Source: Boothiomyces macroporosus (taxonomy: Eukaryota > Chytridiomycota > Chytridiomycetes > Rhizophydiales > Terramycetaceae). Taken from it: 64,000 bases of DNA. Made by a program: the position numbers and the translations under genes. The stretch is taken from NCBI GenBank assembly GCA_027604185.1, contig JADGKB010000015.1, positions 1-64,000 of the forward strand. The letters are read 5' to 3'. The notes below the pieces were generated by a model that did not search any database, was not told where the DNA came from, and saw nothing but the letters and a program-made list of their open reading frames with translations. Within the stretch, counting starts at the first letter, position 1. Each line of letters begins with the position of its first letter. Positions 1 to 11,153 of this stretch are shown here, piece by piece.

Positions 1-555
1 GAAAGCACAGATTCGCTTGCTATCAAAAAATATTTAAGTGAAATACACAGTAATAGCCGATAGTATAATTTGGTGTAATATATTGGGGATTCTCAGTGGG
101 ACTACCAGGTAGTATCCCTCAAGATCATTCTGAAGATGTTCAACTAGTTTCCCCCACAGGACGATTAATTTAGAATAAATTGCAATTTAATCAACTATTT
201 CAATAATAAAATTGGCCATTATCAACAAGAGAGTTTGCTTTTAGACACGGAAATCAATCTCATAAACCATTGTTTAAACCTTCATTTTCTATGGTTAATG
301 GAAGTATTTGATTTCACTGAAATACTCTGCCCGTTCGTCATAGCTAATCCTGCTTCTTATTCACACTAAAGGTAGCATTGTAATCCACTTTGTGTAAGGG
401 AAAGTTAAAAAGCCTGTTTACCAACTGAGCAACAAAGCCATTACTTCCCCACCAATTTACAAGGCCACAGTTGTATTTTTAGTATTATCATGTCAGATTA
501 ATCTCACCTCAGTATTTTGAAATATCCGGACAGTTGGACTTCTTTAACTTTTAAA
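1..555. other. Intergenic region upstream of PDS5, no supported gene
   Basis: No reading frame here can be tied to a gene. Short open stretches exist on both strands. On the minus strand about 110 codons between roughly 260 and 10 are open apart from one stop, and look faintly protein-like, but there is no start codon, splice signal or family match. An AATAAA at 174-179 on the plus strand could serve a gene lying to the left. Treated as intergenic or promoter sequence for PDS5. Confidence 0.4.
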
Positions 556-3500
556 ATGAAATCTAACGATCTGGATTTTCATGAGTCGTTGCAGAACACA
601 ACCACAACAATCTTGTGCAACAGACTGAAAACACTTCGGGGGAAATTAAGAGAAATGAACCAGCATGATTTGAACAAGGATTCGTTCAAAAAGGTCATTC
701 CTCAATTGCACAATCTAGTTGGACATCGGGACAAGTACGTAAAGATACTTGCCAGTTGCTGCATTGCAGATTTACTTGGATTATTTGCGCCTGATGCCCC
801 GTTCACCAATTCACAGCTTAAGCAGATTTTTCAATTGTACTATAGGCAATTAAAAATTCTCGGTGATCCAAATCATGACCATTTTTCATTAGCATTTGAA
901 TTACTGGAAACCATTAGTAACACTGATCAAATTGTTTTGTTTTGTCACCTTGACCAAGATGATTTGATAACATCTTTGGCTTCGGATTTTATTGAATTAA
1001 AAGCATCATCAACCGTTCAAGTACACCTTCGCACTATTCTGCAACTCATTATTGAATCACTAAACACCATTCCGGACTCGTTTATTGATCTCTTATTGAA
1101 CAACATGAACAAAATGACAATAGAACTGTGTGACTTGTGTTCGGACAAATTGCAGCGCTATGTAGTTTTATACTTTAGCAATCGCTTAGTCAGTAATATT
1201 GACGAGTTGAATGAATTGAAAAAGCTTCATGAGTTGATTTTAAAGATTTTTGAAAATTGTCCGAAATTGCTATTGAATGTAGTTCCACTGTTAGAAGAAG
1301 AACTAAAGGTAATTGGAATTAACAATAGGTTGAAAATCAAACTATCCGTCAAATTGCTTGCACTTGCCTAGGTGTAATGTTTTCGCAAAAAGGCAACAGA
1401 TGGATTGAGTTCTACCCGCATGTGTGGAAGTCTTGGTGTGAAAGGTCGGATTATCTAATCAAAGGCGCCACGATAAAATAGCTGTTATTAGATTAGAATG
1501 GGTAGAATATTTAGGGACAATTATCAAGTTAGACCCATCTACTGTTGGAATTGCAGAACGTAATTGATTTTAAATTAGAATATCTTGTTGAAAAACTCGC
1601 AGATCCTGATCATAAAGTCCGGTCCTGTGCTATTAAAGTGTGCGGTGAAATTAGCATTATGCATTTGGATCTACTATCAAATAGTATAATCAAAGAAATG
1701 GGCACTAGATGCAGAGACAAGAATCAACTATGTAGACAGGAAGCAATTGTTGCATTAGCAAAACTCTTTAATTTACATTCAAGTAGATATCCTGAAGTTC
1801 CTACAACATTGCTGAATCTCCTATACCTTGGTGACGAGGAGGTAAATATAGTTGTAGAGAAATGCTTGGTAGATTATATTTTCCCAAAAGATGAAGTGCC
1901 TGCAAAAACGAAAAGGCTCGTGGAAGTCTATTCAAAGTTGGATGACAGGGCAAAAAATGCGTTCCACTCTGTTCTTTCGAAAATGAATGGCACAAGTAAA
2001 AACTTTGGAACACTCCTGGAAAAATGCCTGGATAAGCAAAGAGATGAAGAAATATTGGAAAAGATTATTGGTACGAAATGCTTACTGTAGATTTTTTATG
2101 TCAACGACTTCCAGATCCAAAGAAAGCAAACGAAGCCTTCAAGAAATTTTTGAATCTTAAAGACCGGAGATTGTATCAAATTATGCAAAAATCAATGAGT
2201 CCGAAAAGCGATTACCAAGATATTTTGAAATACAAGAAAGATGTCAAATTAACGTTGGAAAAGCATCCCGCAGTAAATGATGTGTTGTCAATTTACGTTA
2301 ATAGAACATTTCTAGTGATTATCAACAAGAACATTATTGAAGGGCTTCTGCAAATCATCCAATCAAAGAGTGAACTGTCTGATTCTGCCGAATTATTAAT
2401 TAGAAACATTTCAAAGTTCTATCCTGATTTGTACAAGACTCAAATATCAAACTTTTGTACAATGATTCAGGACGGAATAAACCTGGATGAGACTATTCAA
2501 GCATTGGCACATGGAGTCAAAGTGTTTCCGGATGAATTTCCAAAGTCTCCTGAAATAGTCCAGGTTTTATTGCATCTTGCCTTGTCAGGAGATTTGCTTT
2601 GCAGTCAAAATGCAACCGTTATTCTTTCCAAATGCGGATATGACAATGAATGTAAACAAATTCTTCAAGTAAGTATTTATTAATGAAGCTTGCCGATAGT
2701 TTGACGACAGACTATGAAGATCTAGTTCCTAAGCTTGGATCATTGCTTGCACTTTCGCTACACAATACTGCTCTTTATAACCAAAAGAATCAAGAGATTA
2801 TGAGATTTATTATCACCCAAGTACTCATGAAGAATCACACTCGCGATTCAGAACAAGATTGGGTCGAGTTTAACGAACTCAACAATGAATCAAAATCAAA
2901 AGTCTTGGGAATCAAGATTCTAGTGAAACCTCTTTTGGTGGAAAAGAATGAACAAATAGCTCAAAGTGTTGTAAAACTTTTGAAAACAATAATTTTGAAT
3001 GATGGAGAATTGCTAAAGGATGAATCCACTAGCCCAGCTACCAAGAGTCATCTACGTTTAGTTGCAGGAAAAAGTTTACTGAAACTTGCACAGCAGTACA
3101 GCATTGACGTTCTTGATATCCACTTATTAGGATATTTAGTTCAGGATTCAATCTACAATGTGCGCAACTTGTTTGTTGCAAAATTGTGCAAATACATTGC
3201 ATGCAAGAAACTTCCTTCAAAGTATGTCAATTTGCTGTTGCTCTCCGCAGTAGAACCAGATGCAGAACTCCTCGACAAAGTCCGATCATTTATAATTAGA
3301 AGCTCAAAAGAGTTCCAAAAAGGTATTTACACACTAACTAGTCTCTCCTGTAGAACAACATTTTGCACACTTTGTTCATTTACTTGCCCACCACCCAGAT
3401 TTTAGTCTTGAACATAAAGACTTGCAACAATTCGAATCTTATATCAAATTCTATCTTGAAGCGGTTTGCAACCAGGAAAATATTTCACTATTGTACTATA

Positions 3501-3910
3501 TATCGCTGCAACTAAAGACAATTCAAGACAGACATGGTAAATCTTCTAATCTATACATTGTCTCTGAATTGTGTCAATTGATTATCCGCGAAGATGCTGC
3601 TGAACACAATTGGTTGCTCACAACATATCCAGACAAGATCGGAATATCCAGAGAGCTATTTGAAAAGCTTGATCACAACGAAGCGACGGAAAACAGCAAA
3701 AAGATCTATTTGGAAGAGATTGGGTACAGCAGTACCAGAGGAAAGAAACCAAAGCAAGTAGTCCGAAAGCGGGAAAAGGATGATGAAGACAAGGAAAACA
3801 AAAAGAAGCGCAAGGAAAAAGAAATGCAAACCCCAACAAGAAAAAGCACCCGTCAACGCAAAGTAATCTCGCCAATGGTTGAGGTAGATTCAGACGAAGA
3901 TTTCCAATAA
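556..3910 (+). CDS. PDS5: Sister-chromatid cohesion protein PDS5
   Basis: PDS5 is a HEAT-repeat regulator that binds cohesin on chromosomes and controls its release and maintenance. The N-terminus carries the family signature around HRDKYVKILASCCIADLL, followed by an APDAP motif. Downstream lie a WVE helix (IRLEWVEYLG), a KLADPDHKVR HEAT repeat and a Lys-rich acidic tail typical of the family. Exons are 556-1308, 1329-1444, 1465-1559, 1579-2070, 2091-2668, 2689-3322 and 3342-3910, giving 1078 residues. The six introns are 19-20 nt and each junction rejoins conserved HEAT sequence. I chose the ATG at 556; the frame is open a little further upstream but has no earlier ATG. The stop sits inside an AATAAA. 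It is convergent with centrin, with 10 nt between the stops. Confidence 0.9.
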
Positions 3911-3911
3911 A
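3906..3911 (+). terminator. AATAAA poly(A) signal overlapping the PDS5 stop
   Basis: The hexamer contains the TAA stop at 3908-3910, so the 3' UTR must be very short. The facing centrin stop begins 10 nt further on. Confidence 0.5.
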
Positions 3912-3920
3912 ATTGCTTTT

Positions 3921-4448
3921 TTAATATAAATTAGTCTTTTTCATAATACGGAGAAACTCTTCCTGATCAATAACGCCATCCCCATTCCTATCGGCTTCAT
4001 CAATCATCTCTTGCAATTCTTCATCAGTCAATCCTTCGCCAAGCTCTTTTGCAACTCTCTTTAGATTCTTGAAACTGATAGCGCCAGTATCATCATCATC
4101 AAACAGCTTGAAAGCCTTCAAAATCTCTTCCTTTGAATCCTTTTCAGCCATTTTTTGAGTCATTAGTTCCAAGAATTCGTTGAAATCAATCTTTCCAGTT
4201 CCGGATTTATCTACATCAACCATCATCTTTTTGATTTCTTCCTTTTTAGGTTCGAACCCTAAAGCTCGCATGGCTACCTTGAGTTCTTTTACATCGATTG
4301 TTCCAGAACCGTCGGTATCGAATAAATCAAACGCTTCTCGAATTTCTTGCTTTTGGTCTGGTGTCAGCTCATTTTGCTTGTGTTGAAATTTTGGTTTGGA
4401 TGGTTTCTTTTCAGGTTTTTTCTAAGTTACAAATGTGTTTACCAACAT
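3921..4448 (-). CDS. CETN: Centrin
   Basis: Centrin is an EF-hand protein of centrioles, basal bodies and spindle poles. The product has four EF-hands; canonical loops are visible as [38 protein letters not shown] and [14 protein letters not shown]. Exon 2 (4421-3921) encodes almost everything. An in-frame stop just upstream of the basic N-terminal tail ([11 protein letters not shown]) forces a 21-nt intron at 4442-4422, so exon 1 is only the six bases ATGTTG (4448-4443). The result is 168 residues, the normal family length. A centrin is consistent with a flagellated or centriole-bearing organism. The six-base first exon is an inference from frame and splice signals. Confidence 0.88.
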
Positions 4449-4496
4449 TTTGTGATTTTGATTTTACGCGTAAAAGAAATCAATGGAGGAATCTTT

Positions 4497-6477
4497 TTAT
4501 TTTTGGGCGTCCTTATAATCGAATGTATCCATGTAATCTTCACATTCAGCGAGTACAGTCGAAAGTAGATTGATACCGTCCGCTTTACTTGGTTTTCTTC
4601 CTTCATTTGGTCTTGATCGATCTTCGCTAGGCCTTGATCTGTCATCTTCTCTACGATATTGCAACTCATCGTTGCTTGGTCGTCTTTGGCCCGGAGTAGG
4701 AGTTTTCGCCCTCACTTCAGGTCTGGATGTAATGTTTGGGGTTTTTGATCTTGGAATTGCTTCTTGGCTCGGCCTTCTTGATTCTGGCAACCTGGTTAGT
4801 TCTTCTAAAGAGGGTCTTCTTTGATGACCTCTATTAAAATTTGGAGCTCCGGCAAATTGCGGTCTGCCAGGAGAAGGTGCAAATATTGGTTGCTGGGTGT
4901 CATCACTTGGTCTTCTTTGATTTCGGGGAGGCTGGTTAAACGTTGGAGCCCCAGCAAATGGTGATCTAAGTGGTGAAGGTGCTTGGCCGTCAAAATTAAC
5001 GTTTGGTTTAGGCAATTGCATAGGGCCAGGTCTATTAGGAAATTCGTTCCTCATCATTTGATAATTAGGATTTGGAGGCTCATATGGTCGGACTATTGGT
5101 CTGAATCCCTCGCTCGGACGTCTACCGTCTCCATATCTAGGATCAAAGCTTTCACTAGGTCTTCTTCCGTCGTCTTCATAGCGTTTTCTAGCGACAGGTC
5201 TAACTTGAGCCTGATATGGGTTGGGCAGCTTTGGAGATTTTGACCGCAATGGTACCTGCTGTGGTGGGTAAGGATACTGTGGTGGTGGTTGATTGAATCC
5301 TCGTTGTGCTGGTAGTAAGGACTGCTGCCTTGAGCCAAAAACTGGTCTAGGCTCCATAACTCTAGGATCATAAAACGGATGATCGTTTGGAGGTCTTTGT
5401 TGGGGGGACATTGGTCTAGAATAATCTAGCGGTCCGTTATATCTGTAGTCAGTGCCTGGAGTTTCGGGTAATGAATCTTTCCTTGGTCGAGCTCTTCCAT
5501 CTGGGAAATTTGGATCATATTCAGGACCAGTGTTTGTATAGTATACATCTGGGGCGCGAGAATTTCTCCTTGGTCTGTCGAAATCACTAGGGTTTCCTCT
5601 AGCATCATATCTTGGGTCGTAATCCTGACTGCGCATTACATACTGATCATACTCTGCATACTCGTAACCAGGCTTTGGTAAAGGATTGCCCTGTCTTGCC
5701 ACACCACGATAAGATTCTGAAGGCCGGTTTCTCTGTGCATTTCCGGCAGAGTCTTGTCTCAGTCGCTGAGCCAATCTTGGATCCTGCTGATTCACGTCCT
5801 CTGAAGTTTCCAATGAACCCTTTCTTCTTCTATTTACAGGAGCATTTTGATATCCAGAATCATCGTAATAAGATGCAGGTCCTGGAACCTTTTGCATCTT
5901 TTCTTTTGGGTATCCTTTCTGCTTTTCTTTTGGTATCTTTGAAAAATCCAGCCCTTCTTCCTCAACCATGCTTGGGACTCGCAACTCTGTCTTTCTCTTT
6001 TTCATTCTCTTTTTAGCAGACTAGAAGTTAGATGATCATTACGCTAGCTACCCGAGGCGAAGCTGCTCTCGCTAAAAATTCATCTGCAACAATTCCGACT
6101 GCTTTTTCTCTAACCGCTCCACCCTGTTCCCTCGCCATCGGTTCTACAGCATCGATAATTATTCCCGCCAACAATCGTGCCAATATTGAATCAACTTTAG
6201 TGGTTAACTCTGAAGGCTCCTTGTTGATCTTGCTCAAATACGCCAACCCTCCAACACATGCTGCTTCAAAGCACAATGCTGGTGCCCTTCCTCTATATGT
6301 CCATCGTCCCCATCGAGATAATTGTTCAGCAAAATAAGCTGAAATGTGAGGCTCTTGCTTTAATTCTTCCGGCGATAACAGTGTAAGAAAATCCTTTAAA
6401 GTCTCTGCAAAGTGAGGATCATCGATTGCATTAAATACCATTCCTGACACATCTGAAGGTCTCCGTTCTTTGGGCAT
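4497..6477 (-). CDS. Unrecognised protein with repeated RRPS motifs and Pro/Arg-rich tail
   Basis: I do not recognise a family. The first ~145 residues are folded-looking and helical, with an AREQGGAVREKAVGIVADEF stretch. The remaining ~500 residues are rich in Pro, Arg, Gln, Asn and Ser and look disordered. The tail repeats a basic-kinase-type site, R-R-P-S followed by an acidic or polar residue: at least six exact RRPS plus RSRPS and RKPS variants, and a further RRPS near the N-terminus (ERRPSDVSG). Two longer blocks share FAGAP-x-FN followed by QRRPS. Exons are 6477-6043 and 6020-4497, split by a 22-nt intron, giving 652 residues. It is transcribed divergently from the GH125 gene across only 31 nt. 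A scaffold or signalling substrate is possible but unproven. Confidence 0.75.
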
Positions 6478-6508
6478 GTAGATTGATTTTCAATTTTCAA
6501 ACTTGAAA
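6478..6508. promoter_or_regulatory. 31-nt divergent gap between two start codons
   Basis: The ATG of the RRPS protein (minus, 6477) and the ATG of the GH125 gene (plus, 6509) are separated by 31 nt of AT-rich sequence. Any promoter elements must lie here or inside one of the coding sequences. Confidence 0.55.
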
Positions 6509-7837
6509 ATGCGCCAGTTTCAAAGTCACAGGCCAGACAAACCAAAATTCAAATCTGCAGCGGTAGAAGAATATCTGCTTGAAATCAAACCAAAACTAGA
6601 TCCAAGTATTTACACTGTGTTTTACAACTGCCTCCCGAATACTTTGGATACAACGGTAGAGCACCAAGGACAAACCACATTTATTATTACCGGGGGTATG
6701 TCCTTCTAAACTAGATATTCCAGCCATGTGGTTGCGGGACTCGACAAACCAAATGCTACCCTATCTTGGATTTCTCAAATCAGATCCAGATCTGAGACAG
6801 CTATTCAAAGGCGTTATATTGCAGCAGTCTGATTTTATTCTTGAATATCGTACGTCTATCTTATTTTAGCCTACGGAAATGCTTTTCGGTACCATGAAGA
6901 TGGCCCTCCAAATGAATGGGGGGAAACTGACAAAGTCCTCCCTACACCAACAAAACGAGTGTTTGAGGCAAAATGGGAACTGGACTCGCTGTGCTCATAT
7001 TTACAGCTGATGAACAGTTACTTTGGACTGTTTCCGCAAGATGAAATATTTACGGATGGCCGATTGTTGGGAGCTGTGGAAACAGTTTTGAATATTTTCA
7101 AAGAGCAGCAGCACATGGGTAGTTATGAGTTCACCAGATGCACCACTAGATCTAGTGAGACTCTGTTGCTTGATGGCAAAGGAACACCTTCTAAATATAC
7201 AGGAATGATTCGTTCGGCGTTCAGGCCATCAGATGATTCAACGGTATTTCCATTTCATATTCCATCTAATGCGATGGCAACCATTGAACTTGGAAGGGTA
7301 ATTCCGTACCTACAAAATTTTGGTAATTCACAACTAGTACAAAAGGCAGAAATGCTGGCAAGTCAAATTGATGGTGGGATAAGAAATTTTGGAATTGTAA
7401 ACCACAAAGAGTTTGGTCAGATATTTGCCTATGAGGTGGATGGTTTTGGAAGTGCTCTATTGATGGATGATGCGAATATGCCATCGCTACTGTCATTGCC
7501 CCTCCTTGGTTATATTGACAAAAGCGATATTCTCTACCAACAAACAAGAGCATTGTTGTTATCTGAAAACAATCCCTACTACTTTTCAGGTGTTTACAAA
7601 GGAATTGGAAGTCCTCACCAAGGGTTGAATTATATTTGGCCAATGTCTTTAATAGTTCAATTCCTCACAAGCACTAGTCAACAAGAAAAAGATTATCTAA
7701 TGAAGGTGCTGCTTGATAGTAGTGATGGGCTAATACATGAATCATTCCACAAGAATAATGCTGGAGACTTTACCCGGCCTTGGTTCGCCTGGGCTAACAG
7801 CCTGTTTGCCCAATTAGTGATGGAAGAATATTTATGA
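6509..7837 (+). CDS. MUG157: GH125 exo-alpha-1,6-mannosidase family protein (Mug157-like)
   Basis: Glycoside hydrolase family 125 enzymes remove terminal alpha-1,6-mannose; fungal members are known as Mug157. Signature segments are in order: IPAMWLRDSTNQM, YEVDGFGSALLMDDANMPSL, the GIGSPHQGLNYIWPMS loop, and the C-terminal TRPWFAWANSLFAQL. Exons are 6509-6695, 6715-6849 and 6870-7837, giving 429 residues, near the usual length. The first intron sits between TG and DIPAMW and the second inside EYPYGNAF. The first ATG in frame is at 6509. No signal peptide is visible, unlike many secreted fungal members, so location is uncertain. It ends with TGA. Confidence 0.9.
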
Positions 7838-8053
7838 GACGTAAACCGAGAAATCCTAAACGAAATCTAATAAAGTTCAAGACCTTCATTTCGTCTTGAT
7901 CAATCACGTTGTTCTTGGTCCGAATTTCTTTGGCAGCAATGAAAAAATCTTGTTGGGCGCAGGAAGGCATGACAGGTTGAGGCTCATCCAATTCCCGAAC
8001 GGATATGGAAACCTTTTGTGACACTCTTGAACTTAACAATAAAAATCACAAGG

Positions 8054-9940
8054 ATGCCAACTCAAACTATGATCCTAAATGTAATAAAACAGTTGGTGTT
8101 TGGTTTGGCCCTTACCATTGGCCTGATTCCATTCAAGAACTCGTTCAAGGATATTTTATTTATCGCATTCGAAAACTGCTTGGTAATAGGAGGAATTTTC
8201 GACAGTCTGCTGGTAAACCGCAACCCGATTCCAACGTTGCTTGGATATTTACTTATTTACATGCATATAAGCTTGGTGTTTATAGACATGAATATTTTAC
8301 TTTGGATGGGTACAACTCTTAACAATAACATGATGCAGAACATTTTCGAATCGCAGCAAGTTGGAAAGTCGCTGACAGATGAAAATTGGACGATGGTTTA
8401 TATTTTGATCATACTTGCCTTCTTGCCACAAGCATTTGTGTACTACATCAAGTACCAACAAACAGGTCCTCGAAAATCGCAATATTCCAGAATTCCCGAG
8501 TCAGAGAGCACAAGCGAACAAAAAGGCGAAATTTCGAAAGTTGGGCTTTGTCTGATTTACCTGTTGTTTTTATGTGGGAATGCATACTCTCCTATTTCCA
8601 ATGCCTTGGTTGCCACACTAATGTATTCAAAGGAAGGAAGTATCCAATTTGATAGTAGTGCAAATGCTACATTTGGCGACTTGTTGGAAACGCCCTCAAC
8701 TAACGATACGAATCTGGTTTATATTATGAACGAGTCAATGGGCAACTACTACTTGATGGATCCACATGGGAACTATAACAATGTCACCTTCTTTAAAAAT
8801 AACATTTCTGACAGCCCTGGAACAGTTTACAACTTTAGGAATACAAGGTCGATATCCGGGAATACCGAAACTGCGATGGTTACACTCTCAACAGGGCTAT
8901 TTATTGCCTCTAATACCCATTCAGAGGAGACTAGAAATTTCTTCAAAGTACCCTCATTAATGTCGGAAGCAAAAAAGAGAGGATACCAAACGGCACTCTA
9001 CTGTGCGTTCGAAACTCATTTTGATGTAGGATGGAAACAACTAAACGCAGTTTATGAACAATTTGAACATGTAGTTTCTAGAACTACACTCGGACTTGAT
9101 GCTGTCAATGATCATGGCATTGACGATAGAATTATCACAGAAAAGGCCCTGAACTACCTCAAAGAAAAGTCAAACTCTACCCAACCATTCTTTCTGGTAA
9201 TTATATGGAACAACTTGCATTTTCCATTCTTGGTGGATGAAAGTTTCAAAAAACCGGTTGGTGTATCACCAGACGAGCTGGAAATCAAACGAGCAAACTA
9301 TTCCCTGGGTATTACTGACAGCATGCTGGAATCAGTTGTAAGCACTATCAAGCAAAGTCATTTTGGAAACAAAACAGTTATCGCATTTGCGGCAGATCAC
9401 GGAGAACAGCCTGGGATGGTTCATGATCGAATCTCTAATGCCGCATCTTCAGTGCTGTCTGTACCTCTTTGGTTTGATATTCCAGATTATTTGCTGTCCA
9501 AAAGTGAAAAGGATAATCTGTCGGTGAATGCACAACATAGACTCACTTCTACTATGGATATTGTTCCTACTTTGATGGATATCATGAAATGGCAAGACCC
9601 ATTAACGGTATTCAAAGACTCCAAGTCAACCGTCCATGGGCAATCTTTGTTGAAAAGTGTAGAGGCAAACCGGTATACCTATGGCTGGGCAGGAAAGCCA
9701 TTTGTAACAACCTGTGATTGGACGATTGGGTTCTTTTTCAACTCCACCCACAATTTGATGGTTTACTCAAAGAATAATATTCAGCTTGAAAGAGTCGAAT
9801 ATCCAAACTATGCATACAAAAAGGACCGCATTCCATTCCTTGAGTTGCCTCCAGCTGATCAAGCAATTTGGAAAAGAGAAATCAAAAAGCATTCGCATGT
9901 CTACGAGCAAATGAAGCTGTGCGGTTTAACCATTGTATGA
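8054..9940 (+). CDS. Membrane sulfatase/phosphoethanolamine-transferase-like enzyme, copy 1
   Basis: This is an alkaline-phosphatase-superfamily protein with about five N-terminal membrane segments (residues ~10-210) and a large extracytoplasmic catalytic domain, the layout of LtaS and EptA type enzymes. The domain has SGNTETAMVTLSTG, where a Thr could be the nucleophile, and a metal-binding ADHGEQPG motif. NDHGIDDRII and WNNLHFPFLVD are also conserved with its paralogue. It has no introns, 628 residues, and the first ATG in frame at 8054. An inverted, clearly homologous intronless copy lies at 22926-24848. The substrate is unknown; sulfatase, phosphatase and phosphoglycerol or phosphoethanolamine transfer are all possible. 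The 216-nt gap before it holds no supported gene. AATAAA follows 9 nt after the stop. Confidence 0.8.
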   Translation: MPTQTMILNVIKQLVFGLALTIGLIPFKNSFKDILFIAFENCLVIGGIFDSLLVNRNPIPTLLGYLLIYMHISLVFIDMNILLWMGTTLNNNMMQNIFESQQVGKSLTDENWTMVYILIILAFLPQAFVYYIKYQQTGPRKSQYSRIPESESTSEQKGEISKVGLCLIYLLFLCGNAYSPISNALVATLMYSKEGSIQFDSSANATFGDLLETPSTNDTNLVYIMNESMGNYYLMDPHGNYNNVTFFKNNISDSPGTVYNFRNTRSISGNTETAMVTLSTGLFIASNTHSEETRNFFKVPSLMSEAKKRGYQTALYCAFETHFDVGWKQLNAVYEQFEHVVSRTTLGLDAVNDHGIDDRIITEKALNYLKEKSNSTQPFFLVIIWNNLHFPFLVDESFKKPVGVSPDELEIKRANYSLGITDSMLESVVSTIKQSHFGNKTVIAFAADHGEQPGMVHDRISNAASSVLSVPLWFDIPDYLLSKSEKDNLSVNAQHRLTSTMDIVPTLMDIMKWQDPLTVFKDSKSTVHGQSLLKSVEANRYTYGWAGKPFVTTCDWTIGFFFNSTHNLMVYSKNNIQLERVEYPNYAYKKDRIPFLELPPADQAIWKREIKKHSHVYEQMKLCGLTIV

Positions 9941-10082
9941 TATCTTGAAATAAATATCTGACTATTACCACCGTATTTCACCCTTTTAAATCATCTAAAT
10001 CTTCCTCACATGGTAATCAAGATCTCCAATTTATCTCGTAATCAAATATCCCCAACTTTTTTTTGATCTTTGAAAATCAGAA

Positions 10083-11096
10083 ATGCAGGAGTATGAACAA
10101 AAATACAAAGAGTTTGAAGAGCTGCTGAAGAAAATCCAGCCAAAGGAAGTGAATGCGAGCAAGAAATCAAACCCAAAACTCCTGGAAAACCACATCTCAA
10201 AGTACGGTTTAATACCCCCATACAAACCCCAAAAGAGCTACTTGGACCTAAGAAATCAGCAGAACAAGAACTGGGCATATCAGCAAACTATTGAGGGAAT
10301 CGCTCTATTTAAAAATAATGAAATCAACAGTGCGAAAAAGAAATACAATGCTGCCATTGAATTGGACAGTGAATGTGTGGAAGCAATCGTCGCTAGAGGC
10401 TGCTGTTATGCAAGCGAAAAGAAGTACAAGGATGCACTGCAAGATTTTGAAAAAGCAGTGACAATCAATCCAAATCACAAGAACGCAAAACAATACCGGG
10501 ATCAGATACAATCAACCATTGATACAATTGCCAGAGAGAAAAAGAATGCAGAAAGAAGCCTAAGAAATGGCGAGTTCATTCTGGTGATTAGCGTTTTTTA
10601 ACAGTAGCCCGAAAATTATGGCAGAGGGAAAAAGAAGGAAGTTTATGTTGCCAAAGACAAACTTCCATTACCATACGAAAAGAAATACGAGTTGGTGGAT
10701 GAAGATTATGGATATAAAAAAAAGAAAAAGAAAAAGTCGAAAAGAGATTATTCACCCGATGACTCTGAACGAGATGCTGATCGCAGTTCTAGAAAAAGCT
10801 CCGACAAGTATTCCAGGGAAGGTACCGATAGATATTCTCGCCAGAGCAGTGATAGAGACCAGTATTCGAGAGATCGTTCGGTTGAAAGAAAGCGTGACAG
10901 AGAGGACTCTTCAGACTCTAGATACAGGAATGAAAAAGGCAGAGAGCATTCAAGAGATGGCTCCGACAGGCATTCTAGAGATCAATCAAGTGAAAGATAT
11001 TCAAGAGACAGGGTGAAAGATGGAGAGTATTCAAATTCAAGAAATCGATCCAAGGAAAGGCAATCAAAGAAATCTCGCTTAGATAAATCCCCTTGA
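10083..11096 (+). CDS. TTC14: TTC14-like TPR protein with RS-rich tail
   Basis: The central region holds two or three TPR units (AYQQTIEGIALFKNNEINSA, then ARGCCYASEKKYKDALQDFE and PNHKNAKQYRDQI), matching the TPR block of TTC14. The C-terminal third is dominated by SR/RS/RD repeats, suggesting a nuclear RNA-processing role. The S1 domain found in animal TTC14 is absent, so the N-terminus is short. Exons are taken as 10083-10583 and 10608-11096 (329 residues). The intron is 24 nt if it starts at GTGATT. A 15-nt alternative starting at 10593 keeps the same frame and adds three residues. An upstream in-frame stop requires one of them. Confidence 0.7.
10584..10607 (+). other. Ambiguous intron, 24 or 15 nt
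   Basis: The frame upstream runs into TAA and resumes at 10608 after TTAACAGTAG. A GT at 10584 gives 24 nt, which would be the longest intron in the window; a GT at 10593 gives 15 nt, which would be the shortest. Both keep the frame, so sequence alone cannot decide. Confidence 0.6.
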
Positions 11097-11153
11097 GTAA
11101 AGCACTTGAACTGGTATTTGCTTGAAGAGTGTTGTTAATCAAACAATATATTA

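Noticed and set aside
1..180. Possible 3' end of an upstream plus-strand gene ending at TAG 171-173 followed by AATAAA
   Set aside because: The frame is closed by a stop at 66-68 and no acceptor allows entry after it, so it cannot be joined to an exon.
395..450. Minus-strand sequence resembling a tRNA D-arm (GCTCAGTTGGTA)
   Set aside because: The D-stem does not pair, and no anticodon arm or TPsiC loop with GTTCGA-type sequence follows at the right distance.
2071..2090. Sequencing frameshifts or pseudogenes as the cause of broken reading frames
   Set aside because: The interruptions have GT/GC starts, AG ends and a branch-like motif with a tight length range, and occur in 34 genes with otherwise intact proteins. 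Random errors would not do this.
7794..7970. Minus-strand 58-codon ORF between the GH125 and sulfatase-like genes
   Set aside because: It overlaps the GH125 C-terminus by 44 nt, has no family match or splice context, and its length is expected by chance.
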